Part shown: in pieces, positions 9,778 through 19,325 of the stretch | How positions within the stretch are numbered: position 1 is the first letter of the stretch | Layout: each line of letters opens with the position of its first letter | Source: Bradyrhizobium sp. sBnM-33 | Lineage (GTDB): Bacteria > Pseudomonadota > Alphaproteobacteria > Rhizobiales > Xanthobacteraceae | NCBI RefSeq assembly: GCF_032917945.1 | Contig: NZ_CP136624.1 | Location: 248,001-312,000, forward strand | Direction of reading: 5' to 3' | DNA length: 64,000 bases | Notes under the pieces: model-generated | The model's input: the letters and a program-made list of their open reading frames with translations, nothing else | The model's database searches: none | What the model was told of the DNA's origin: nothing | Translations under genes and position numbers: made by a program

Positions 9778-10290
9778 TCAGCGCGTGACGGTCACGGTGG
9801 TTCCGATTGGCACGCGCTGGTAGAGATCAGCGATGTCGTCGTTGAGCATGCGGATACAACCGTAGGATACGAAGCCCCCGACCGAGCCCGGCACGTTGGT
9901 GCCGTGAATGGCATACTCCCCGCCGGCCAGCGTCATCGCCGCGACGCCCATCGGGTTGCGCGGCGAGCCGCCGGGAATCACGTCGGGCATGTCAGGCTTG
10001 TCGCGTTTGACTTCACTCGGCGGCGACCATGCCGGGTTGAGATACTTGCCGTCGATCTTTGTGGTGCCCGACCACTGCTTGCCGGCCTTGCCGACCCCGA
10101 CCGGGTAGCGCATGGCGCGTCCGGACTCGAGAATGAGGTAGAGACGTCGCTCATGGGTCTTCACCACGATGGTGCCCGGCGCGTAATCGCCGCTGACATC
10201 GACCAGTTCCGGCCGCGCCTGCGCCGCCGAGGACATCACAATGCTCGCACCGATGGTGGCAGCCAGCGCCACCGCAATCCTCTTCGACAT
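9778..10290 (-). CDS. L,D-transpeptidase (YkuD / ErfK-YbiS family)
   Basis: 170 residues with a signal peptide (MSKRIAVALAATIGAS, cleavage after AQA near residue 25), hence periplasmic. The YkuD domain spans about residues 40-169. Its catalytic signature is present: HGTN (His129) and SYGCIRM with nucleophile Cys145; the usual SHGCIRM has His where Tyr143 stands. Family members make 3-3 peptidoglycan crosslinks or attach proteins to peptidoglycan and resist most beta-lactams. The open frame continues upstream to 10878, but the ATG at 10290 gives a normal signal peptide. A four-unit 15-bp tandem repeat lies 55 bp upstream. Confidence 0.93.
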   Translation of the reverse strand: MSKRIAVALAATIGASIVMSSAAQARPELVDVSGDYAPGTIVVKTHERRLYLILESGRAMRYPVGVGKAGKQWSGTTKIDGKYLNPAWSPPSEVKRDKPDMPDVIPGGSPRNPMGVAAMTLAGGEYAIHGTNVPGSVGGFVSYGCIRMLNDDIADLYQRVPIGTTVTVTR

Positions 10291-10344
10291 TCCCCAGCTC
10301 CACTTTGCCCGCCCCTCTCGGGGGCCTTCAAGTGTCCTTTCAAG

Positions 10345-10405
10345 CCTTGGCGTTCGAAAACCTTGGCGGTCGAAGCCGTGGCGTTCGCAGCCTTGGCGTC
10401 TCGCG
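10345..10405. repeat. Four-unit 15-bp tandem repeat in the leader of the L,D-transpeptidase gene
   Basis: Consecutive units begin CCTTGGCGTTCGAAA, CCTTGGCGGTCGAAG, CCGTGGCGTTCGCAG and CCTTGGCGTCTCGCG. The first unit carries one extra A. The array ends 55 bp upstream of the gene's ATG (on the minus strand) and is therefore probably in or near the 5' leader. The remaining bases of this 487-bp gap to 10638 hold nothing else I recognise. Confidence 0.7.
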
Positions 10406-10638
10406 GTCTCGCCGACGATTGTTAGTCGCGCGAACTCACCGACCGGTTTCACCGTCGGCCCTTGAGACTGGTTTCGAGGGCGGAACAAAGAAAATGTTCG
10501 AAATAAAGTAAATGACCGGAAAACAACACATGGCGGCGAAATGCCCGCGGAGGCGGGCCCGCCACTGACAAGCGCGTGAGCACGGCGGGTTGTCGCGGGT
10601 CCTGCTGCTTCAGTCTTCCCTGATAGGCCCACAAACTC

Positions 10639-10723
10639 ATCATGCCCGGGCTTGTCCCGGGCATCCACGTCTTGCTCTCCGCACCAAAACGTGGATGGGC
10701 GGGACGAGCCCGGCCATGACGAC
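10639..10723. repeat. Palindromic intergenic element (CATGCCCGGG...CCGGCCATGACG)
   Basis: Left arm ATCATGCCCGGGCTTGTCCC, with GGGCATCCACGT, is matched by ACGTGGATGGGCGGGACG followed by AGCCCGGCCATGACG. The element has an outer stem and inner hairpins. It belongs to the same family as the elements at 14941 and 62315. Confidence 0.75.
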
Positions 10724-10777
10724 GTGGGAGCTTGGGCGTCTCCGATGCCAAAGCTAGAGACGTGAGGTGCGCCAGCC

Positions 10778-12730
<1,953 letters not shown>

Positions 12731-13098
12731 CTTTTCCTCCCACTCATTGCGGCCGGATGCTCGGCGGCCACAAGTCGTCCCTGATTGTTGCAGCGATTAT
12801 GCGTCGCGGGATGATGCCCGGACAAGGCGGAACGTCTGCGACCTTGGTCGGCCAGCCGGTTCCCGGCCTTGTCGCGGATCAAGGTCAGACCATTTTCGCA
12901 GGTCTGCTCAGGGCGAAATCAACGTTATCGACGGAATGGCTCCCATGAACGGTATCTTATAACCGTAAATGACGGAATAGGGACTCGCAAAGTGGTCCGT
13001 TACCCCCTAAATGGCCACCCCGGGGCCGACGGCCTCCCGGAACAAGCCACAACAAACGGCATTACCGGCGAAACAGGCGGAGTAAGGCGACAACGGAC
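12731..13098. other. Divergent intergenic region, acs / topoisomerase IB
   Basis: This 368-bp stretch must hold both promoters. I see a short inverted repeat ACGGT-N8-ACCGT at 12949-12966 around TATCTTATA, a possible operator, and GGAGTAAGG just before the topoisomerase start. I cannot identify a -35/-10 pair with confidence. There is no convincing ORF. Confidence 0.4.
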
Positions 13099-14253
13099 AT
13101 GATGGATCAGCAGAATTTCGAGGCTACGCGGCCCGCTTCCGCCGATCCCGCCGTTGCATTGGCCGAAGCGCTTGGGCAACTGCCGAAGGAACTGCCCAAG
13201 TCATCCGCGGCAAAGCCGCACATCATCGCCTCCGTCGAAGCGCTGGCACAGGAACTTGGCCTCAAACTCGGCGGTCAAAACAGCCTGACCATCCGCCGTA
13301 TCAAGCGCGGGAAAAGTTACTCATTTATTCGCGCCAATGGCACGCAGATCCGCCACGCCGGGACGATCCGACGCCTTCATTCGATGGCGGTGCCACCGGC
13401 CTATCGCGAAGTGCGCTATTCGGCCGACCCGAATTCGCACCTGCAGGCGGTTGGCATCGATGCCGCGGGCCGGCTGCAATACCGCTACCATGCCGATTGG
13501 GAAAAGGTCCGCGAGCACCGCAAGGCCCATCGCCTGGCGCGGCTGGTGGCGGCCTTGCCGAAGATCCGTCGGAAAGTTTCGGCCTATCTTTCCGGCGACG
13601 AGCCGACGCGCGAGTTCGCGCTCTCGGCCGTGATCGAGTTGATCGCGCGCACAGCGATCCGTCCGGGCAATGAATCCTATGCCCGCCTCAACGGCACCCG
13701 CGGTGCCACCACGCTATTGAAGTCGAACGTCGTGCTGGAAGACGACACCCTGGTCCTCACCTTCAAGGCCAAGGGCGGCAAGGCCGTCCGCAAGGAGTGC
13801 GATGCGGCCAAGCTGGTGCGCGCCATCGGCATCCTGCGCACCGTGCCGGGCAAGCGCATGTTCCAGTACCGCGACAATTCCGGCACGGTTCGCGCGGTCT
13901 CGACCACCACGGTGAATGCGTTCCTGCGCGAGATCGCCGGCATCAAGATTTCGCTGAAGGATTTCCGCACGCTGATGGCATCGGCCGTGGTGCTGGAATC
14001 GTTGTCGCGGATTTCACCGGCAGCGAGCGCCCGCGGCCGCAAGAAGCAGGTGCTCGAAGCCGTGCGCGCCGCGGCCGACGAACTGTCGAACACGCCGGCG
14101 ATCTGCCGCAAGAGCTATGTCCACGACACCATTGTCACCGCGTTCGAAGACGGCATCCTGGAGCGCTTTGCCGCGACGATGAAAGGCTATCGCACGCAAG
14201 CCAAGCGCGAGGCGCTGCTGGCGCAGGTGGTGGTGGCCGCGGCGGTGGCGTAA
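13099..14253 (+). CDS. DNA topoisomerase IB (poxvirus/bacterial type)
   Basis: 384 residues; GGAGTAAGG lies about 11 bp before the tandem ATG ATG start. Type IB topoisomerases relax supercoils through a 3'-phosphotyrosyl intermediate. The N-terminal domain (about 50-140) contains YSFIRANGTQIR and PPAYREVRY. The catalytic domain has IRPGNESY (active-site Arg region), a Lys-containing beta hairpin (VLTFKAKGGK), SLKDFRTLMAS (second Arg) and CRKSYVHDTIV with the predicted nucleophile Tyr340. The stretch DFRTLMAS departs from the more common DFRTWAGT, but key residues remain. It is not part of an obvious operon. Confidence 0.92.
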   Translation: MMDQQNFEATRPASADPAVALAEALGQLPKELPKSSAAKPHIIASVEALAQELGLKLGGQNSLTIRRIKRGKSYSFIRANGTQIRHAGTIRRLHSMAVPPAYREVRYSADPNSHLQAVGIDAAGRLQYRYHADWEKVREHRKAHRLARLVAALPKIRRKVSAYLSGDEPTREFALSAVIELIARTAIRPGNESYARLNGTRGATTLLKSNVVLEDDTLVLTFKAKGGKAVRKECDAAKLVRAIGILRTVPGKRMFQYRDNSGTVRAVSTTTVNAFLREIAGIKISLKDFRTLMASAVVLESLSRISPAASARGRKKQVLEAVRAAADELSNTPAICRKSYVHDTIVTAFEDGILERFAATMKGYRTQAKREALLAQVVVAAAVA

Positions 14254-14260
14254 CGCGCCT

Positions 14261-14343
14261 CGTCATGCGCGGGCTTGACCCGCGCATCCATCAAAAAGGA
14301 TTCTTCTGAGACGATGGATTGCCGGGTCAAGCCCGGCAATGAC
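14261..14343. repeat. Palindromic intergenic element (CGTCATGCGCGGG...CCCGGCAATGACA)
   Basis: Two hairpins, one formed by GCGCGGGCTTGACCCGCGC and one by TTGCCGGGTCAAGCCCGGCAA, joined by ATCCAT / ATGGAT complementary arms. It is almost identical in design to the element at 42517-42605. Confidence 0.75.
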
Positions 14344-14364
14344 AACCTCGTGCATCCGCCCCGG

Positions 14365-14508
14365 TTCTTCCTTCTCCCCTTATGGGAGAAGGTGGCGCGA
14401 AGCGCCGGATGGGGTTCTTTCCGCGGAGACAGACCCCTCACCCGTCTCGAATGAGCTGACGCTCATTCGATCCACCCTCTCCCACAAGGGGAGAGGGGAA
14501 GTAAGAGC
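14365..14508. repeat. Intergenic mosaic repeat (CTCCCC...GGGGAGAGGGG)
   Basis: CTTCTCCCCTTATGGGAGAAG forms a hairpin; the segment continues GGTGGCGCGAAGCGCCGGATGGGG, contains GAATGAGCTGACGCTCATTC as a second hairpin, and closes with CTCTCCCACAAGGGGAGAGG. I recognise it as a common non-coding repeat of Bradyrhizobium-type genomes. It probably also sits at the 3' end of the leftward EVE gene. Confidence 0.65.
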
Positions 14509-14511
14509 GCG

Positions 14512-14925
14512 CTACAGCCCGCCCATCTTGCAGACCAGCTTCCACTCTTCGGCCGTGACCGGCTGCACCGACAGTCGCGAATACTTCACTAGCGCCATGT
14601 CGGCGAGCCTCTTGTCGGCCTTGATCGCGGCCATTGTCACCGGCGTCTTCAACGGCTTGTCGGCCTTGATGTCGACGCAGACGAATTTGCCGGTCTTGTC
14701 GGTCGGATCGGGATAGGCCTCCTTGATGACCTCGGCGATGCCGACGATCTCCTTGCCCTCGTTGGAGTGATAGAAGAAGGCCTTGTCGCCCTTCTTCATG
14801 TTCACCAGATTCTGCCGCGCGGTGAAATTGCGCACGCCGGTCCAGGCTTCACCCTTGGCGCCCTTCGCGACCTGCTGGTCCCATGACCAGCTCGAGGGTT
14901 CGGATTTCACCAACCAGTAATTCAT
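14512..14925 (-). CDS. EVE domain-containing protein
   Basis: 137 residues from ATG 14925, beginning MNYWLVKSEPSSWSWDQQ. The whole chain is a single EVE (PUA-like) domain with the expected signatures WTGVRNFTARQNL, MKKGDKAFFYHS and VGIAEVIKEAYPDPTD. EVE domains bind modified bases in DNA or RNA. Stand-alone alphaproteobacterial members of this type have no settled role. The gene follows gpsA on the same strand with a palindromic repeat between them. Confidence 0.92.
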   Translation of the reverse strand: MNYWLVKSEPSSWSWDQQVAKGAKGEAWTGVRNFTARQNLVNMKKGDKAFFYHSNEGKEIVGIAEVIKEAYPDPTDKTGKFVCVDIKADKPLKTPVTMAAIKADKRLADMALVKYSRLSVQPVTAEEWKLVCKMGGL

Positions 14926-14940
14926 GACGCCCACCATCTC

Positions 14941-15032
14941 TCGTCATGGCCGGGCTTGTCCCGGCCATCTACGTCTTCCTTCCGAGGCCATTATCCAAGA
15001 CGTGGATGCCCGCGGCAAGCGCGGGCATGACC
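14941..15032. repeat. Palindromic intergenic element (CGTCATGGCCGGG...GCGGGCATGACC)
   Basis: GGCCGGGCTTGTCCCGGCC and GCCCGCGGCAAGCGCGGGC hairpins flank TACGTCTT...AAGACGTGG complementary arms. It lies between gpsA and the EVE gene. Confidence 0.75.
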
Positions 15033-15040
15033 AGGAGAAA

Positions 15041-16021
15041 TCATTCCTCCGCCTTGAACGGCCGCGTCAGCAGGCCTTCGATCGCCGCGTCGATCGTCAC
15101 CTTGCCGCTCAGGATCGCCGCGACCGCATTTGATACCGGCATATCGACGTTCTGCGAAGCTGCCAGTTCGATCAGGACCGGCGCGGTGAATTCGCCTTCG
15201 GCGAGCTTGTCGCGGTTCGGCGGCTCGCCGCGCCCAAGCGCGATACCGAATGCCAGATTGCGAGACTGCGGACTGGAGCAGCTCAGGATCAGATCGCCGA
15301 GCCCCGACAGGCCCGCCAGCGTTTCGCCGCGCGCGCCGCAGGCGCGGCCGAGGCGCGCGAGCTCGCTGAAGCCGCGCGTGGTCAGCGCGGCCAGCGCCGA
15401 GGCGCCGAGCTGCCGGCCGACCACGATGCCGGCTGCGATCGCCAGCACGTTCTTGGCCGCCCCACCAATCTCGACGCCGCGGACATCGGAGGTGTGATAG
15501 GGCCGGAAGGTCGACGAGCCCAGCGCCTGCACCAGAAAGCTCGCCAGCTTTTCATCTCTTGCGGCAAGCGTCACGGCAGTTGGAAGGCCTAGCGCCACAT
15601 CATCGGCGAAGTTCGGTCCCGACAGGATTGCAGGGATTGCATCCGGTATGGTCTCGGCGATGATCTCGGTCATGAACCTGTGGGTGCCGCGCTCGATTCC
15701 CTTGGCACAGGCGACGACGGGTGTCTTCGGTTCGACGTGCGGCGCAAGTGTTGTAGCGGCTTCGCGCAAACTTTGCGCAGGTGTCGCAAGCAGGACGATG
15801 TCCGCGCGCGCCGCGGCCGCGATATCGGCCGTGACGCCGATAGTGCTGTCGAGGCTCACGCCGGATAATTTTGGATTCTTTCGCGTCGTCTGCATCTGCG
15901 CGGCGCTTTCGGCGCTTCGCGCATAGAGCACGACTTTGCGGCCGGCGCGCACCGCGGCGCAGGCGAGCGCGGTGCCATAGGCACCGGCGCCGATCACCGC
16001 GACGGAATTGAAGGACGTCAT
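15041..16021 (-). CDS. gpsA: Glycerol-3-phosphate dehydrogenase [NAD(P)+]
   Basis: 326 residues from ATG 16021. The cytosolic enzyme reduces dihydroxyacetone phosphate to sn-glycerol-3-phosphate for phospholipid synthesis. The N-terminal Rossmann motif [12 protein letters not shown] is followed by CAKGIERGT and [11 protein letters not shown], and the C-terminal domain carries [15 protein letters not shown] and [14 protein letters not shown]. The start lies one base beyond the tsaD stop codon (16023-16025), so the two are almost certainly translated from one message. The longer frame to 16105 merely runs into tsaD. Confidence 0.96.
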   Translation of the reverse strand: MTSFNSVAVIGAGAYGTALACAAVRAGRKVVLYARSAESAAQMQTTRKNPKLSGVSLDSTIGVTADIAAAARADIVLLATPAQSLREAATTLAPHVEPKTPVVACAKGIERGTHRFMTEIIAETIPDAIPAILSGPNFADDVALGLPTAVTLAARDEKLASFLVQALGSSTFRPYHTSDVRGVEIGGAAKNVLAIAAGIVVGRQLGASALAALTTRGFSELARLGRACGARGETLAGLSGLGDLILSCSSPQSRNLAFGIALGRGEPPNRDKLAEGEFTAPVLIELAASQNVDMPVSNAVAAILSGKVTIDAAIEGLLTRPFKAEE

Positions 16022-16022
16022 G

Positions 16023-17096
16023 TCAGAATCCTGCGCGCGTGTTGGCGAAGCCGGCCGGCGCGGTTGCGTTGGCGTCGAGCAGCCAGCGCGCGCGCGGCGG
16101 CGCATCCATCGTATCGGTCAATCCCAGCGCCATCCGCTCCGCGCCGGCCCAGGCGATCATGGCGCCGTTGTCGGTGCAGAGCGCAGGCGGCGGAATGATC
16201 AGCGTGGTCTGCGCCTTCGAGGCGACATCCTGCAGCGCGCCGCGAATGGCGTGGTTGGCCGCGACGCCGCCGGCGGCGACCAGCGCGCGGGGCGGGCCGA
16301 ATTGCTCGTGAAACAGTCTCAAGCCGACGCTCAGCCGATCTGCGGTCGATTCCAGCACCGCGGCCTGAAAACTGGCACAGAGGTCGCTGACATCCTGCGG
16401 CTCCAGCGGCATCAAGCGGTTGGCCTCATTGCGAACCGCCGTCTTCAATCCCGACAGCGAGAAATTCGCATCCGGCCGGCCGAGCATCGGCCGCGGAAAG
16501 GCGAAACGTTTGGCGTCGCCGCTTCCCGCCGCGCGCTCGACCTCCGGCCCGCCCGGATAGGGCAGCGACAACATCTTCGCGACCTTGTCGAAAGCCTCCC
16601 CCATCGCGTCGTCGACGGTGGTGCCGAGCCGCACATATTTGCCGACGCCGACCACGGCGACGATCTGGGTGTGACCGCCGGAGGCGAGAAACAGACAATA
16701 GGGAAAGGCGAGCGCGCAAGTGAGCCGCGGTGTCAGCGCGTGCGCTTCGAGATGATTGACCGCAATCAGCGGGGTGTCATGCACCATCGCGATGGCCTTG
16801 GCGGTGGTGAGGCCGACAATCACGCCGCCGATCAGGCCGGGACCTGCGGCGGCCGCGACCGCTGACAATTGCGCGAAGCCGACATTGGCATCTTTCATGG
16901 CCTGGCTGACGATCCCGTCGAGCAGGTCGACATGGGCGCGCGCCGCTATCTCCGGCACCACGCCGCCGAACCGAGCGTGTTCCGAGGTTTGCGAGCGCAC
17001 GATATTGGATAGAATCCTTCCGCTTCCATCGCGCTGGCGCTCGACCACGGCGGCTGCGGTTTCATCGCAGGTGGTCTCGATACCCAGCACCAGCAT
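16023..17096 (-). CDS. tsaD: tRNA N6-adenosine threonylcarbamoyltransferase
   Basis: 357 residues from ATG 17096 ([14 protein letters not shown]). TsaD transfers the threonylcarbamoyl group to A37 of ANN-decoding tRNAs together with TsaB and TsaE. The ASKHA ATPase fold is evident: GIETTCDE at the N-terminus, NHLEAHAL with the metal-binding histidines, and LASGGHTQ. The upstream in-frame ATG at 17144 would add 16 residues that do not fit the family start. Its partners tsaB/tsaE are not in this window. It diverges from hemD. Confidence 0.96.
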   Translation of the reverse strand: MLVLGIETTCDETAAAVVERQRDGSGRILSNIVRSQTSEHARFGGVVPEIAARAHVDLLDGIVSQAMKDANVGFAQLSAVAAAAGPGLIGGVIVGLTTAKAIAMVHDTPLIAVNHLEAHALTPRLTCALAFPYCLFLASGGHTQIVAVVGVGKYVRLGTTVDDAMGEAFDKVAKMLSLPYPGGPEVERAAGSGDAKRFAFPRPMLGRPDANFSLSGLKTAVRNEANRLMPLEPQDVSDLCASFQAAVLESTADRLSVGLRLFHEQFGPPRALVAAGGVAANHAIRGALQDVASKAQTTLIIPPPALCTDNGAMIAWAGAERMALGLTDTMDAPPRARWLLDANATAPAGFANTRAGF

Positions 17097-17229
17097 CGGC
17101 TTGTCGTTGTCCAATTTGAACCCTTGCGCTATCGCCAAAAACAACGCTTCCGTAACCGGGTAGCACTACGAGGTCGCAACGTGCAATCGCCTGGGCGTGC
17201 CCGAAACCGGTTTGGCGGAGATCTGAAAT

Positions 17230-17985
17230 ATGGCCGTTCTCGTGACGCGACCAAGTCCGGATGATGAGATGACGGAGAAGTCCCTCCGCGCGCGAGGGGT
17301 CGACGTGCTGCGCGCGCCGATGCTGCGGTTCGAGCCGGTGCCGTTCCAGGACGATGCGGACGCGACCTATGGCGCCGTCATCGCCACCAGCGCCAACGCG
17401 CTGCGCGCCATCGTGCCCCATCTTGCCGACAGCCGGCTTCTCAAACTGCCGCTGTTCGCGGTCGGAGAAAATACCGCGGCGGCGGCCCGCGATGCGGGGT
17501 TCGGCGAAGTGATCGCCTCAAAGGGCGACGCCGGCGCGTTGCGCGATCTGGTGCTGGCGAGCGCGAAATCGAAGCAACTGAAGAAGGCGAGCCCGATACT
17601 GTACCTTGCCGGCGCCGATCTCGCGCGCGACCTTGCCGGTGAACTCGGCGAAAAGGGTTTTACGGTGGTGACGCATACCACCTACCGGATGGTGCCCGTG
17701 CCCAGCCTGCCGCCCGAAGTATGTGACGCTTTCGTGGCGCATGAGGTCGAAGCCGTGCTGCATTACTCGCGGCGCAGCGCGCGTGCGTTTCTGGAGGCGG
17801 CGCGCTTCGGCGGTGTCGAAATCTCGGCATTGGCGCTGCCGCAGTGCTGCATTTCGGCAGGCGTCGCCGCGGTGTTGCGGGATGCCGGCGCGACCCAGGT
17901 CACGACTGCGGTTTCGCCGGATGAAAACGCCCTGTTCGAGGCGCTGGACCGGGCGTTGCAGGCTCGATCGGGTCCTAATCTTTAA
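17230..17985 (+). CDS. hemD: Uroporphyrinogen-III synthase
   Basis: 251 residues, the usual size for HemD, which inverts ring D and cyclises hydroxymethylbilane to uroporphyrinogen III. The N-terminal VLVTRPSPDDEMTEKSLRARG and mid-protein ATSANALRAIV and LYLAGADLARDL segments match this fast-evolving family; HYSRRSARAF corresponds to the conserved FxSxxAxxxF region. The mitofilin-like and HemY genes follow on the same strand. hemC, which often precedes hemD at this position in Rhizobiales, is not present. Confidence 0.9.
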   Translation: MAVLVTRPSPDDEMTEKSLRARGVDVLRAPMLRFEPVPFQDDADATYGAVIATSANALRAIVPHLADSRLLKLPLFAVGENTAAAARDAGFGEVIASKGDAGALRDLVLASAKSKQLKKASPILYLAGADLARDLAGELGEKGFTVVTHTTYRMVPVPSLPPEVCDAFVAHEVEAVLHYSRRSARAFLEAARFGGVEISALALPQCCISAGVAAVLRDAGATQVTTAVSPDENALFEALDRALQARSGPNL

Positions 17986-17988
17986 GTC

Positions 17989-18042
17989 TGATCATGGTCT
18001 AATCGGAAAACCGGTGCCGCCACGGCCGGATCATGCTCTAAG
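17989..18042. repeat. Short dispersed repeat (GATCATG...GGAAAACCGGT...CGGATCATGC)
   Basis: CTGATCATGG at the left pairs with CCGGATCATGC at the right around GGAAAACCGGTGCC. It is a member of the family seen at 40877 and 49673, located between hemD and the mitofilin-like gene. Confidence 0.6.
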
Positions 18043-18093
18043 ACGTCTCGATTCTACTAAGTTCCGGCATCTAACTACCTCAAGGGAACCGCT

Positions 18094-19317
18094 GTGATGG
18101 TCGATAACAGGCCCGAAGACACTGGATCGTTGCCCGAATCGGGTCGGCCGAAGCGTGAGCCGCCGACCATCGATCTCGATGCCTCCGAAGTATCGAGCGA
18201 AACCAGGAATTCTGGCGAGGCGCCATCCGAACCTGTGGCTGAACCCGCGCCCGAGATCGCCGAAGCGCCGGTTGGGGAGCCTCCAGTTGAGGAGTCCCGG
18301 GTGGCGGAGCCGCCGTCCCGGCCTGTCTCACCCTGGGTCATCGCGCCGGTTTCCGGCGCGGCCGCGGCAGCGCTGGTGATCGGCGTCGGCTGGATGCTAG
18401 GCTGGCCCGCGATTCAGCCAGCCTCCGTATCGCAGACCGCGCAGCTCAACGCCGCCGCCATCAACGGTTTGACCGCGCGCATCGCCGGCCTCGAATCCAA
18501 GGTGGGCAAACCCGTAGCTGATCCCGCCGCTGCCGCGCGCACTGAGGCACTTGAAAAATCCGTCGCGACGCTGCGCGGTGAAGTCGCGGCGGTACGCGCG
18601 CAAGGCGAGAAGCTGGCATCTGCCATCAACGAGGTGAAGTCGGCGCCGCGTGGCGACGGCACCGTGTCGCCTGATCTCAGCGCGTTTGCCGAACGCATCG
18701 CCAAGATCGAGAGCCAGATGCGGGCGCAGAGCGCCGAGATCGCGCAACAAGGCAGCAAGCTTGCCGACACGACGGCCGACGCCAAACCTGCGGATGATAT
18801 GCCGCTGCGCCGTGTGGTATCGGCAGCGCTGCTCGATGTGCTGGTCCGGATCGGCGATCCCTATCCGACGGCGCTCGCCGCAGCCAAGGCGCTGGCGCCC
18901 AATCCCGAAGCGTTAAGGCCGCTCGATCAATTTGCGGAGAACGGCGTGCCGAACGCCGGCAAGCTGAGCACGGAACTGCTGGCGCTGATGCCAAAACTGT
19001 TGCCGGCCCAACAGAGCGCCGCCACCACCGGCACCGGCATCGTCGACCGTCTGCAGGCGGGCGCCGCCAAGCTGGTCAAGATCGAACGCACCGATACCGC
19101 CGGCACGGACCGCGGCGCCGTGGTGGCGCGGATTACGGCGGCTGCGCTGCGCAATGATTTCAACGAGGCGCGGCGGGAATTGAAGACGCTGGAGCCGGCC
19201 GATCGCGCCGCGGCGCAAGAGTGGCTCGAACGGGCCGATGCGCGCAACGCTGCGCTGGCCGCATCCCGTCAATTTGCAGCCGATGCCATGGCTGTGCTCG
19301 CCAAACCGGCGCAATAA
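18094..19317 (+). CDS. Mitofilin-like inner-membrane protein (COG4223)
   Basis: 407 residues from ATG 18094 (a second ATG follows directly). The N-terminal 80 residues are acidic, proline-rich and likely disordered and cytoplasmic. One membrane segment follows (VIAPVSGAAAAALVIGVGWMLG, about 89-110), then a coiled-coil stretch (about 120-230) and an alpha-helical C-terminal domain. This is the architecture of alphaproteobacterial mitofilin homologues, thought to be ancestral to the MICOS Mic60 subunit, which shapes intracytoplasmic membranes. Position between hemD and hemY is the conserved alphaproteobacterial neighbourhood. Confidence 0.88.
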   Translation: MMVDNRPEDTGSLPESGRPKREPPTIDLDASEVSSETRNSGEAPSEPVAEPAPEIAEAPVGEPPVEESRVAEPPSRPVSPWVIAPVSGAAAAALVIGVGWMLGWPAIQPASVSQTAQLNAAAINGLTARIAGLESKVGKPVADPAAAARTEALEKSVATLRGEVAAVRAQGEKLASAINEVKSAPRGDGTVSPDLSAFAERIAKIESQMRAQSAEIAQQGSKLADTTADAKPADDMPLRRVVSAALLDVLVRIGDPYPTALAAAKALAPNPEALRPLDQFAENGVPNAGKLSTELLALMPKLLPAQQSAATTGTGIVDRLQAGAAKLVKIERTDTAGTDRGAVVARITAAALRNDFNEARRELKTLEPADRAAAQEWLERADARNAALAASRQFAADAMAVLAKPAQ

Positions 19318-19325
19318 GGATTTCG

